This document shows, one piece after another, positions 26,027 to 35,629 of a stretch of DNA of 64,000 bases. The stretch comes from Pontibacter akesuensis (GTDB taxonomy: Bacteria > Bacteroidota > Bacteroidia > Cytophagales > Hymenobacteraceae), in the NCBI RefSeq assembly GCF_001611675.1, contig NZ_CP014766.1, positions 3,472,001 to 3,536,000 of the forward strand. Reading direction: 5' to 3'. The position numbers and the translations under genes were made by a program. Position 1 is the stretch's first letter. The number at the start of each line of letters is the position of its first letter. Below the pieces are notes generated by a model that was given only the letters and a program-made list of their open reading frames with translations, was not told the DNA's origin and ran no database searches.

Positions 26027-28246
26027 ATGGCAAAACTTATTATTGTTTCTAACAGACTACCAGTAAAACTGCAGGAGAAGGACGGAAAGCTGAGCTACCA
26101 CGCCAGTGAGGGCGGACTGGCAACGGGTCTGGGTTCTTTCTACAAAAAGGATAATAACCTCTGGATAGGCTGGCCAGGCCTGGTGGTGACGGAGGATGAA
26201 AAGAAGGGCCGCATTGCAGACGACCTGAACAAGGAGAACATGCACCCGGTGTTCCTGACGGATACCGAGATAAAGGAGTTTTATGAAGGCTTCAGTAACG
26301 AAACGCTGTGGCCCACCTTCCATTACTTCAGCCAGTATGCCGTTTACAGCCAGCAGCTGTGGGAGACTTATGTGAAGGTAAACCAAAAGTTTTGCGAAGT
26401 GGTGCTGGAGCAGGCCGGTCCGGAAGACACCATCTGGGTGCACGACTACCAGTTGCTGCTGCTGCCAAGTATGCTCCGCGAGCGCCTGCCGGACAGCACG
26501 ATCGGCTTCTTTCAGCACATCCCGTTCCCGAGCTATGAGGTGTTCCGCCTGCTGCCCTGGCGCAAAGAGCTACTGGAGGGCATGCTGGGCTCTGACCTGG
26601 TTGGCTTCCATACGTACGATGACATGCGCCACTTCCTGAGTTCTGTGAACCGGATTGTGGGCTACGGCAGTATGCACGGCTGGATTAACACGCCGAACCG
26701 CTCGCTGCTGGTTGACTCGTTCCCGATGGGTATCGACTATGAGAAGTATGCCGGCACGGCTGACACCGAGGAGGTGAAGAAGCGGGAGAGTCTTTACCGA
26801 AGCAACCTCAATGCCGAAAAGATCATCCTTTCCATCGACCGCCTGGACTACTCCAAAGGTATTGCCCAGCGCCTGGAGGCATTCGATAAGTTCCTGGCCA
26901 AGTATCCGGAATTCCATAAAAAGGTAACGCTGCTGATGCTGGTAGTGCCGAGCCGGGATGCCGTGGAGAAGTACAAAGAACTGAAGGAAGAGGTAGATGA
27001 ACTGGTAGGCCGCATTAACGGACAGTACAGCAGCATCAATTGGAATCCGATACAGTATTTCTACCGCTCCTATCCGCTGGAGACGCTGTCGGCGTTTTAC
27101 CGCATGGCCGATGTGGGGCTGGTAACGCCAATGCGCGACGGCATGAACCTGGTGTGCAAGGAGTACGTGGCCAGCAAGCTCGACCAGAAAGGCGTGCTCA
27201 TACTTAGTGAAATGGCCGGTGCGTCGAAAGAACTCTCCGATGCCATTCTCATCAACCCGAACGACATTAATCAGATGGTGGAGGCGCTGCACCAGGCGCT
27301 CACGATGCCGGAAGAGGAGCAGGTATCGCACATGCGCAACATGCAGGAGTCGCTCAAGCGCTACAACATACACCACTGGGTAAGTATGTTCATGGATCGG
27401 CTGTCTTACGTGAAGATCAAGCAGCTGTCGCTGGCCACTTCATACCTCGACGAGTCAACCTTCCTGGAGATGAGCGATGCTTACGACTCCTCCCGTTCGC
27501 GCCTGTTCTTCCTAGAGTACGACGGTGCCCTGGTGGATTACCGCAACCGTCCGCTGATGGCACGACCGGATGACGAGCTGATGGAGTTGCTGGAGAGTTT
27601 GAGCAGCAATCCTAAAAACCGTGTGGTGGTGATGAGCAGCCGCGAAAAAGCGACGATGCAGGACTGGCTCGGACACCTGAACATCGATATTATTGCCGAA
27701 CATGGCGTCTGGATTAAGCAGCGCGGCACCGGCTGGCAAACCATGCTTAGCCTGATGGACGACTGGAAAAAAGATATTCGCCTGATCCTGGATTTGTACG
27801 TGGACCGCACGCCAGCCTCCTTCATCGAAGAGAAAGAGTACTCGCTGGTATGGCACTACCGTCGCGTAGAGACTGGTCTTGGCGAGTTGCGTGCCCGCGA
27901 GTTGGTGAGCCACCTAAACTTCCTGGCGTCCAACAGCAACCTGCAGGTGCTCGACGGGCAGATGGCTGTGGAGATAAAGGCGCAGGAAATAAACAAAGGA
28001 AAGGCATCGAGTTACTGGCTCAGCAAGTTCCCGCACAAGTTTGTGCTGGCCGTTGGCGATGACTGGGGCGATGAAGATATCTTTAAAGCCATGCCCCGTG
28101 AGTCCTATACCGTTAAAGTGGGCAACTCGTCGTCGGTGGCAAAGTACCACGTAGACACGTGCAAAGAAGCCCGCGAAATGCTGTCGCGTTTGGTGCAGGT
28201 TCGCAACCAGGAGCAATCCTCCGGCGGAGCCCTGATGACCGGCTGA
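26027..28246 (+). CDS. otsA: Trehalose-6-phosphate synthase fused to a degenerate trehalose-phosphatase domain
   Basis: A 739-residue OtsA-OtsB fusion. Residues ~1-465 are GT20 synthase with intact family residues: [12 protein letters not shown] (48-51), WVHD (Asp140), [20 protein letters not shown] (Arg272, Lys277) and [10 protein letters not shown] (Glu379); it makes trehalose-6-phosphate from UDP-glucose and glucose-6-phosphate. Residues ~490-735 are a HAD-fold TPP domain with INKGKAS and [11 protein letters not shown] (Asp678, Asp682) retained, but motif I reads LEYDGAL where functional enzymes have DxDGT: the nucleophile Asp is Glu497 and the Thr is Ala501. Phosphatase activity is therefore doubtful. 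Standard ATG at 26027, terminator follows. Confidence 0.93.
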   Translation: MAKLIIVSNRLPVKLQEKDGKLSYHASEGGLATGLGSFYKKDNNLWIGWPGLVVTEDEKKGRIADDLNKENMHPVFLTDTEIKEFYEGFSNETLWPTFHYFSQYAVYSQQLWETYVKVNQKFCEVVLEQAGPEDTIWVHDYQLLLLPSMLRERLPDSTIGFFQHIPFPSYEVFRLLPWRKELLEGMLGSDLVGFHTYDDMRHFLSSVNRIVGYGSMHGWINTPNRSLLVDSFPMGIDYEKYAGTADTEEVKKRESLYRSNLNAEKIILSIDRLDYSKGIAQRLEAFDKFLAKYPEFHKKVTLLMLVVPSRDAVEKYKELKEEVDELVGRINGQYSSINWNPIQYFYRSYPLETLSAFYRMADVGLVTPMRDGMNLVCKEYVASKLDQKGVLILSEMAGASKELSDAILINPNDINQMVEALHQALTMPEEEQVSHMRNMQESLKRYNIHHWVSMFMDRLSYVKIKQLSLATSYLDESTFLEMSDAYDSSRSRLFFLEYDGALVDYRNRPLMARPDDELMELLESLSSNPKNRVVVMSSREKATMQDWLGHLNIDIIAEHGVWIKQRGTGWQTMLSLMDDWKKDIRLILDLYVDRTPASFIEEKEYSLVWHYRRVETGLGELRARELVSHLNFLASNSNLQVLDGQMAVEIKAQEINKGKASSYWLSKFPHKFVLAVGDDWGDEDIFKAMPRESYTVKVGNSSSVAKYHVDTCKEAREMLSRLVQVRNQEQSSGGALMTG

Positions 28247-28260
28247 TAAGCAATAAGACA

Positions 28261-28310
28261 AAACGAAGAAGCCCCACCTGCACAAAACAGGTGGGGCTTC
28301 TTCGTTTTTA
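28261..28310 (+). terminator. Terminator after otsAB
   Basis: Perfect 20-bp stem AAACGAAGAAGCCCCACCTG with loop CACAAAA and a complementary arm ending GTTT, then TTA. Starts 14 bases after the stop codon. Confidence 0.9.
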
Positions 28311-28313
28311 GAG

Positions 28314-28332
28314 AAGTATGGCGGCTATACTT
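28314..28332. repeat. Inverted pair of the AAGTAT motif
   Basis: AAGTATGGCGGCTATACTT: two copies of the recurring motif in opposite orientation directly after the otsAB terminator. Confidence 0.6.
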
Positions 28333-28380
28333 GCTTATGATCTAAAATGCGTTTGATATTGACAAGTTTATTACTTCCTG

Positions 28381-28460
28381 CTATTGTCATTTCGAACGCA
28401 GTGAGAAATCTATCCGGCATTCTATAAAAGATCTCCCCTGTCGTCGAGATGATAAAAGCG
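28381..28460. repeat. Interspersed intergenic repeat, copy 2
   Basis: CTATTGTCATTTCGAACGCA followed by GTGAGAAATCTAT matches copy 1 (23829) with two substitutions. The right side, AGATCTCCCCTGTCGTCGAG then ATGATAA, resembles the fragment near 634. Lies between otsAB and xseB. Confidence 0.7.
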
Positions 28461-28523
28461 GGATAACAAAGAAGTCAAATTCAACTATCAGCCAAAGTAT
28501 AAAAACTGATTTTTAAACCGCTT

Positions 28524-28787
28524 CTAAAACAAAGAATTGGTAGCGGGCTTGTTGTCTTTTTGCTTTGGCTGTGGCGGCACCTCGCAGTTTTCTTCGTTAA
28601 ATACCTGGTCGATGGCTTTCTCGGCTTTGCGCAGCTTTTCCTTGCACAGCTTAATCAATTGCGACGAACGCTGTACTTTTTGCGTCAGCTCGTCCACGTC
28701 TACGGCATCGTTTTCGATGGCACGTAGTATCTCCTCCAGTTCCTGCGTTGCTTCGCGGTAAGTCATTTGGTTTAAGTCCTTATTCAT
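28524..28787 (-). CDS. xseB: Exodeoxyribonuclease VII small subunit
   Basis: An 87-residue protein with the XseB core TYREATQELEEILRAIEN, VDELTQKVQRSSQLIKLCKE and LRKAEKAIDQVF, a two-helix hairpin, plus a Pro/Lys-rich tail. It binds XseA to form ExoVII, which degrades single-stranded DNA from both ends. The ATG overlaps the xseA stop by eight bases, so translation is likely coupled. Confidence 0.95.
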   Translation of the reverse strand: MNKDLNQMTYREATQELEEILRAIENDAVDVDELTQKVQRSSQLIKLCKEKLRKAEKAIDQVFNEENCEVPPQPKQKDNKPATNSLF

Positions 28788-30339
28788 TCGTGTCAGTAGT
28801 TACGACAATACTATGGATGGAGCCGTCCTGCATTTTAGTCTGCACCACGTCCCCGTCTTTTACTTGCTTTACACTTTTGATGATCTGGCCGTTTACCAGC
28901 GTGAGCGTATAGCCCCGCAGCAGCAGCTTTTCCGGGTTGTTGGCTTCTATACCCATCTCCAGCAGCTTCAGGCGGTGATTCTCGGCCTGCATTTTGTTCT
29001 TTACGCCGTACGGAAGCCTGTCGCCATACTTGGTAAACGCGATTTGCGCCTGCTTTAGCCTGTCGTTTGCCTCGGTTTCGAGGCAATGCACCAGGTGATT
29101 GAGTTCGTGCTCCTTTAGGTGCAGGTAGCGCTGGCTCTTTCCCTCCACGCACACCGACAGTTCCTGAAGGCGGCGTTCCTGTTCGTGCAACAGGTCTTTG
29201 GTGCCGGCGTTCACGTCTTTCTCCAAATTGCTGACGTGGTGCTTCTGTGCCTCAATGTATGATTTTGGCTTCAGCAGCAGTCCCCGCGACAGCGCTTCCA
29301 GTTTGTCTTTGCTCGTTTGCAGTACCTGGCGGGTCGTATTGTTAAAGCGCAGGCTGATTCGCTCCAGTTGGTCATCGGCCAGTTTCATGTGCTGGGCCGA
29401 AAACATGCGGATGCTGTCGAACAGACTCTCGCTGTATTCTTCTGCCGCGCGGTTTCTGTCAATCAGAAAACCGGCCACGGCCGTGGGTGTTTTAAGCCGG
29501 GTGTTTGCCACCAGGTCGGCTATGCTTTCATCGCGCTCGTGGCCAATGCCCGTTAGCACCGGCAGCGGCGCTTTACCGATTGCGGAAGCGATGAGGTAAT
29601 CATCAAAGCAACTAAGGTCGGTTTGAGAACCACCGCCGCGTATCAGCACCACCACATCGAACAGGTGTTTATACTTGCTGATTTTGGCAAAGGCAGCGGC
29701 GACCGAGGCAGGGGCCTCGTTTCCCTGCACCGTAGCCGGAAAAAGTGTGGTGCTGAAAGTATAGCCGTAACTGTTGTGGTGCAGCTGGTGCACAAAGTCC
29801 TGATAACCGGCAGCGGTGGCCGAAGAAATCACGGCCAATCGTTGTGGCACCAGGGGCAGCTCCAATTCCTTGTTGGCCTCCATCAGTCCTTCCGCCTCCA
29901 GGCGCTTCAGCGTTTCCTGGCGCTGGCGGGCAAGGTCGCCGATGGTATAATTGGGATCGATGTTCGTGACATCGAGGCTTAGGCCATAAAGCTCGTGAAA
30001 GCGCACCGTTGCCTGCAGCAGCACCTTCAGCCCTGCTTTTAGCGGCTGCCCGGTTTTCTCTTCAAAGTGGCGGCCCAGCATCTGGAAACGCGAGCCCCAG
30101 ATAGTGGCTCTAGCCTGCGCCAGCATCTGGCGGGCGTCGTCGCCTTTGTCCACCAGCGTCAGGTAGCAGTGCCCTTTGCGCCTATCTACGTTTACCTGAG
30201 CCACCTCAGCCACCACCCAATAACTATCGGGAAAAGCCAATTCCAGCTCTTCCCGTATCTGCTGGTGCAGGGCAAACAGGGAGAGCGGCGCAGGCTGCTC
30301 CTGGTAGGTAATGGAATGACTGATAAAGATATGGGACAT
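28780..30339 (-). CDS. xseA: Exodeoxyribonuclease VII large subunit
   Basis: A 519-residue XseA. The N-terminal OB-fold (SYWVVAEVAQVNVDRRKGHCYLTLV) binds single-stranded DNA; the catalytic region has VISSATAAGYQDFVHQL, VVLIRGGGSQTDLSCFDDY and GIGHERDESIADLVANTRLKT, followed by a long coiled-coil stretch (~300-440) that carries XseB subunits. Length is somewhat above the usual ~450, as in other Bacteroidota, mainly in the coiled-coil part. First gene of the xseA-xseB pair. Confidence 0.95.
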   Translation of the reverse strand: MSHIFISHSITYQEQPAPLSLFALHQQIREELELAFPDSYWVVAEVAQVNVDRRKGHCYLTLVDKGDDARQMLAQARATIWGSRFQMLGRHFEEKTGQPLKAGLKVLLQATVRFHELYGLSLDVTNIDPNYTIGDLARQRQETLKRLEAEGLMEANKELELPLVPQRLAVISSATAAGYQDFVHQLHHNSYGYTFSTTLFPATVQGNEAPASVAAAFAKISKYKHLFDVVVLIRGGGSQTDLSCFDDYLIASAIGKAPLPVLTGIGHERDESIADLVANTRLKTPTAVAGFLIDRNRAAEEYSESLFDSIRMFSAQHMKLADDQLERISLRFNNTTRQVLQTSKDKLEALSRGLLLKPKSYIEAQKHHVSNLEKDVNAGTKDLLHEQERRLQELSVCVEGKSQRYLHLKEHELNHLVHCLETEANDRLKQAQIAFTKYGDRLPYGVKNKMQAENHRLKLLEMGIEANNPEKLLLRGYTLTLVNGQIIKSVKQVKDGDVVQTKMQDGSIHSIVVTTDTNE

Positions 30340-30571
30340 CGCTCGCTCAATGGGTTTACTCCTGCACTACCAGCAGAACACTGGTTCCTCAGGCTCTAAG
30401 ATAAGTCTTTCTTAACAAAAACACAGAGCGCTGGTAGGGTAAAATGATGGCCTGTAGCAAAGTATAGAGCGGATAAAACAAAAGGGCAAAGTGCTATAAG
30501 TATAAGGTTGCTTCATAAGTGCTTGCTTATGAAGCTGATATAAATTAAAATTTGAAAAAATTAATGTATTG

Positions 30572-30605
30572 TTTGGCTTTTTTGAAAAGGCTGCCGTATA
30601 ATTGC
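30572..30605 (+). promoter_or_regulatory. Probable Bacteroidota-type promoter of the met leader
   Basis: TTTG at 30572-30575, a 21-base spacer and TATAATTGC at 30597-30605, close to the TTTG / TAnnTTTG consensus. It is correctly placed about 35 bases before the riboswitch. Confidence 0.55.
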
Positions 30606-30638
30606 AACATCAAGTCAATACGCCCTTACCGGTTATTG

Positions 30639-30746
30639 ATTTATAAAGAAGCGTGGAGAGACAGGCTCTAAGAAGCGCTAGCAACCTAACTACCGTAGTT
30701 AAGGTGCTAATTCCTGAGCTCGGCAGGGTGCCGGGCGAATATAAAT
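30639..30746 (+). ncRNA. SAM-I (S-box) riboswitch
   Basis: P1 can form between ATTTATA (30639-30645) and TATAAAT (30740-30746). Inside are the S-box landmarks AAGCGTGGAGAGACAGGCTC, AGAAGCGCTAGCAACC, a P3 hairpin AACTACCGTAGTT, AAGGTGCTAATTCC and a final GC-rich hairpin GGCAGGGTGCC. It precedes metY-metX-hom, the expected target of SAM feedback. The exact expression platform is not resolved. Confidence 0.88.
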
Positions 30747-30756
30747 TGATACGATC

Positions 30757-30900
30757 ATGAACAAGGGAATTCAGCCAACACCACACGAAGAATTATTTTT
30801 AGCACCGGCAGTTTCTGTGCTGCCTCAGCGTTTCCGTTTAGCTCCTGCTGACGGATTTGGCATGCGCACGCTCCTGTGCAGCATGTGTTACTGTTGTTGA
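30757..30900 (+). CDS. Small ORF of 47 codons ending CSMCYCC, candidate leader peptide
   Basis: Begins 11 bases after the riboswitch with ATG and ends in TGA at 30900. The translation starts MNKGIQPTPHEELFLAP and finishes MRTLLCSMCYCC: four Cys and two Met in the last 12 residues, in a gene set devoted to sulfur amino acids. This looks like a leader peptide whose translation could sense cysteinyl- or methionyl-tRNA. The reading frame is clear; that it is translated is inferred. No Shine-Dalgarno sequence is evident. Confidence 0.6.
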   Translation: MNKGIQPTPHEELFLAPAVSVLPQRFRLAPADGFGMRTLLCSMCYCC

Positions 30901-31004
30901 TTCCCCATGTATAAACTCCTCTTTGCAAAAGTAGGGTAGTGGCAGAATTAACTCTGCTGCTGTGGCCATGCTATACTTGCAGCGGATTCCTTGTCTTTCT
31001 ATAA

Positions 31005-32366
<1,362 letters not shown>

Positions 32367-32372
32367 AACCCT

Positions 32373-33434
32373 ATGCCAACACAGCACATTTTTCACCACC
32401 AGCAAGCGTTTCAGCTGGAGTCCGGGAGTATTCTTCCGGGCCTCCAGCTGGCGTATACGACCTATGGCACCCTGAACCCGCAGCGCGACAATGTGGTGTG
32501 GGTATGCCATGCCCTTACCGGCAACGCCGATTGCACCGACTGGTGGTGCGGTCTCTTCGGAGAGGGAAAACTGTACGACCCGCGGGAGTGGTTTGTGGTA
32601 TGTGCCAATACGTTGGGCGGCTGCTACGGCTCCACCGGCCCACTTTCCATCAACCCGATCACGCTGCAACCCTACTTCCACACGTTCCCTCAGCTCACCA
32701 ACCGCGACATTGTGCGGGCATTCGATCTGCTGCGGCAGGACCTGGAACTAGGGCGCATCCATACACTGCTGGGCGGCTCACTGGGAGGACAACAGGCACT
32801 GGAGTGGGCGCTGCTGCAACCAAAGGTGGTGGAGCGGCTGGTGCAGGTGGCCAGCAATGCGCGCCACTCGCCGTGGGGCATTGCCTTCAACGAAACACAG
32901 CGCATGGCCATCCGGCAAGACCCAAGTTGGCAAACCGATACCCCGGATGCCGGAAAGGAAGGGCTGAAAACGGCACGTGCCGTGGCCATGCTTTCTTACC
33001 GGCACTACAACACCTACCATGCCTCGCAGGGGGAGCCGGGGCAAAGTATAACCGATAACTTCCGCGCCTCCAGTTACCAGGTGTACCAGGGGGAGAAGCT
33101 GGCGCAGCGATTCAATGCTTATACGTATTGGCTGCTTTCTAAAGCAATGGACTCGCACAACGTGGGCCGCGACAGGGGAGGTGTGGAGAAGGCGCTGGCG
33201 CAACTGAAAGCGCGAACGCTCGTGGTGGGGGTAGATTCCGATCTACTTTTCCCGGTGGAGGAGCAGCATCAGGTACAGGCACATGTGCCCAACTCCTCTT
33301 TTCACCTCATTCATTCCAACTATGGGCATGATGGCTTTTTGGTGGAGTTTGAGCAGCTAACGGCGGCAATCAGTACGTTTTACTTACAGGAAAAATTAAA
33401 AGCACAACCAGACTATGAAGAACAGGAGCGCTAA
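32373..33434 (+). CDS. metX: Homoserine O-acetyltransferase
   Basis: A 353-residue alpha/beta hydrolase-fold acetyltransferase of the MetX type. It shows CHALTGNADCTDWW, CANTLGGCYGSTGP, the nucleophile elbow LLGGSLGGQQALEW, and the Asp and His of the triad in VVGVDSDLLFPVEEQ and NYGHDGFLVE. It acetylates homoserine with acetyl-CoA for MetY. The 3' end overlaps hom by 20 bases. Confidence 0.94.
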   Translation: MPTQHIFHHQQAFQLESGSILPGLQLAYTTYGTLNPQRDNVVWVCHALTGNADCTDWWCGLFGEGKLYDPREWFVVCANTLGGCYGSTGPLSINPITLQPYFHTFPQLTNRDIVRAFDLLRQDLELGRIHTLLGGSLGGQQALEWALLQPKVVERLVQVASNARHSPWGIAFNETQRMAIRQDPSWQTDTPDAGKEGLKTARAVAMLSYRHYNTYHASQGEPGQSITDNFRASSYQVYQGEKLAQRFNAYTYWLLSKAMDSHNVGRDRGGVEKALAQLKARTLVVGVDSDLLFPVEEQHQVQAHVPNSSFHLIHSNYGHDGFLVEFEQLTAAISTFYLQEKLKAQPDYEEQER

Positions 33435-34656
33435 ACGCATTGGGATATTTGGCTTTGGCTGCGTGGGCCAGGGCCTGCACGATGTGCTGCAGGACAACCC
33501 GCAGCTACAGGTGGTGCGCATTTGCGTACGCGACCGTGAGAAGCTACGCACGCTGCCGAGCCACACCTTCACCTACAGTCCGCAGGAGTTGCTGCAGGAC
33601 GAGAGCATTGATCTGTTCGCCGAGCTCATCAGTGATCCGGGAGAGGCGCTGCTCATCGTGCGGCAGGTGCTGCAGGCAGGCAAAACCATTGTGTCGGCCA
33701 ACAAAAAGATGGTGTCGGAGAACCTGCCGGAACTGGTGGAACTGCAGCAGGCGTATGGCGGAACCTTGCTGTATGAAGCGGCTGTGTGCGGTAGCATTCC
33801 GATTTTGCGCACGCTGGAGGCTTACTACGGCAACGAGCAACTGCAGGAGGTAAGCGGTATACTTAACGGATCCTCCAACTACATCCTAACAAAGCTAAAT
33901 TCCGAAGGACTGGCTTACGAAGAGGCGTTGCGGCAGGCGCAGGCGCTGGGCTTCGCAGAGGCCGACCCTACGCTGGATGTGGGAGGTTTTGACGCGCTGC
34001 ACAAAATAAGTTTAATTGCCGCACATGCCTTTGGTGTGGTACCCCATGCAGCTGATGTGCTGTGCCAGGGCATACAGCACATCTCTAAGCGTGATGTGAC
34101 ACTCGCACAGGCGCTTGGGGCACGTATACGCCTGGTGGCTTCGGCTAAACTAAATGCACACAACAGACTGGCGGTGCAGGTGCTGCCAACGCTGGTGTTT
34201 CCTGACTCGGAGTTGTATTATGTGGAGGCGGAGTTCAATGGCGTGCAACTGAAAGCCAAGTATGCAGGCGATCAGTTTCTGAAAGGCCGTGGTGCCGGGA
34301 GCCACCCGACTGGGTCAGCTGTTTGGGCCGATGTGTCGGCAGCCTTGGCAGGATACAAGTATAGCTATGGTAAGCTGCAGCAGGCAGAAGTGCAACTAGA
34401 GGAAGACACGGAGCTCAGGTTGTACCTGCGCACGCCTAACCCGGAGCTGTTACCGCAGCTGGATTGGCTGGAACTTACTTCGTTCGGCGTAGATGCAACT
34501 GTAGCCCAACTGATCGGGACGGTGCGGCGGCGAAGTATAATCGCTCATGCAGCTACTCTTGCCGCTGCCAATGTATTTATTGCACAAGTTCCGGATAGTG
34601 TTCAGGTTGATGATGTGTTACGCGCATCGCTGTTAGACGCAGTGGAGGTAGCTTGA
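33415..34656 (+). CDS. hom: Homoserine dehydrogenase (monofunctional)
   Basis: A 413-residue dehydrogenase without kinase domain. The NAD(P)-binding GIFGFGCVGQGL starts at residue ~9; the catalytic domain shows TIVSANKKMVSENLPEL, LLYEAAVCGSIPI, GILNGSSNYILTKL and EADPTLDVGGFDALHKISLIA with the catalytic lysine/aspartate region. It reduces aspartate semialdehyde to homoserine, feeding MetX. The C-terminal ~80 residues are a short regulatory-type region. Last gene of the metY-metX-hom operon; contains in-frame AGT ATA and ATA CTT instances of the recurring motif. Confidence 0.93.
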   Translation: MKNRSAKRIGIFGFGCVGQGLHDVLQDNPQLQVVRICVRDREKLRTLPSHTFTYSPQELLQDESIDLFAELISDPGEALLIVRQVLQAGKTIVSANKKMVSENLPELVELQQAYGGTLLYEAAVCGSIPILRTLEAYYGNEQLQEVSGILNGSSNYILTKLNSEGLAYEEALRQAQALGFAEADPTLDVGGFDALHKISLIAAHAFGVVPHAADVLCQGIQHISKRDVTLAQALGARIRLVASAKLNAHNRLAVQVLPTLVFPDSELYYVEAEFNGVQLKAKYAGDQFLKGRGAGSHPTGSAVWADVSAALAGYKYSYGKLQQAEVQLEEDTELRLYLRTPNPELLPQLDWLELTSFGVDATVAQLIGTVRRRSIIAHAATLAAANVFIAQVPDSVQVDDVLRASLLDAVEVA

Positions 34657-34830
34657 TTTTATAAATATCATCTATAATTATTTAAAGCTTTACCATCTTA
34701 ACTTTAAAGCATAACGATTGTACAATATATTATTTGCACTATATTAATATTTTAATTGATAAAATCATAGCTGATTGTAAAATCTTACCGTACAATAAAT
34801 CAAATAGTTATTGGTTTAACTTGTACTGAG

Positions 34831-35562
34831 ATGATAAAAATATACCTACCCTTTCTCTCATCCCTGATTATGATTTTGGCATTTTCTTCCTGCCGCCAGG
34901 AAGAAGCCTCACCAATCCGAAATGTTAAAGCCGGCCCTACGTTACTGCGCGTGCAAGCGGGTGACGGACCTTGTGTCAGTTATACTTACTTTCTTGATAA
35001 TCAGAAGAAAAGCCTGGGGAGCGTGTTTACAAAGCAGGTGCTGGTGAGTTTTTCTGATGGCCTCAGCACTGAAGCCGAGGCGGATATACTGGCAAAGTAT
35101 GAATTTGTGAAAGGCAAAAACGGACAGTTAAGCTCTAACTCAGCCATATTGCACAATGTGGAGCTTACGGACGGCTTGAATTGTAAAGAAGTAGAGCGGG
35201 CCATGCGCCTGCTGGCCGGAGAGGCAGCTATCACGTACGTAGCACCTTACTTCCTGAATGAAGACGGATTGCTCGGTATCAGCAACGAAGCAATCGTAAC
35301 CGTTCAGGACGGGCAGGATGCGGCCTTGCAACAGTTAGCGACTACTTACCGTGCAGAAGTGCTGATGCAGCTTAGCGGAAAAACTTACCTGGTGCGGGTA
35401 GACAAAGACTCTAAAGGAAATGCGCTGGAATTGGCTAACTTCCTGAAAAATAAACCCGGAATAGCCCATGCCGAGCCGGATTTTGTGGTGTCGCTGCAAG
35501 TATCAGAGGAAACTACTTACCCCGTGGTTACACGCAGAAGCAGATTGGCCCTGGCGCAATAA
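34831..35562 (+). CDS. Lipoprotein made of subtilase propeptide-like domains, no protease domain
   Basis: A 243-residue lipoprotein: signal ending LAFSSC (Cys21). Residues ~65-140 (QVLVSFSDGLSTEAEADILAKY ... AITYVAPYF) and ~155-225 (EVLMQLSGKTYLVRVDKD ... GIAHAEPDFVV) each resemble the N-terminal prodomain of S8 proteases (inhibitor I9/fervidolysin-like). The protein stops there; no Asp-His-Ser catalytic domain follows in any frame. It may be a free-standing protease inhibitor or chaperone, or the remnant of a larger protease. The preceding ~170 bases are AT-rich with no gene. Confidence 0.65.
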   Translation: MIKIYLPFLSSLIMILAFSSCRQEEASPIRNVKAGPTLLRVQAGDGPCVSYTYFLDNQKKSLGSVFTKQVLVSFSDGLSTEAEADILAKYEFVKGKNGQLSSNSAILHNVELTDGLNCKEVERAMRLLAGEAAITYVAPYFLNEDGLLGISNEAIVTVQDGQDAALQQLATTYRAEVLMQLSGKTYLVRVDKDSKGNALELANFLKNKPGIAHAEPDFVVSLQVSEETTYPVVTRRSRLALAQ

Positions 35563-35571
35563 CACAGCACA

Positions 35572-35622
35572 GCTACAAAAAAGGCCTGCTCCCGGATAAT
35601 GGGAGCAGGCCTTTTTTGTAGC
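35572..35622. terminator. Bidirectional terminator between convergent genes
   Basis: A 22-bp perfect stem beginning GCTACAAAAAAGGCCTGC with loop GGATAAT; A-run and T-run flank the GC-rich core, so it can serve both the plus lipoprotein gene and minus lysA. Confidence 0.93.
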
Positions 35623-35629
35623 TGCATTT

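Noticed and set aside
30921..30960. Terminator/attenuator hairpin GCAGA-ATTAAC-TCTGC before metY
   Set aside because: Five-base-pair stem without a T-run; too weak to call as the expression platform.
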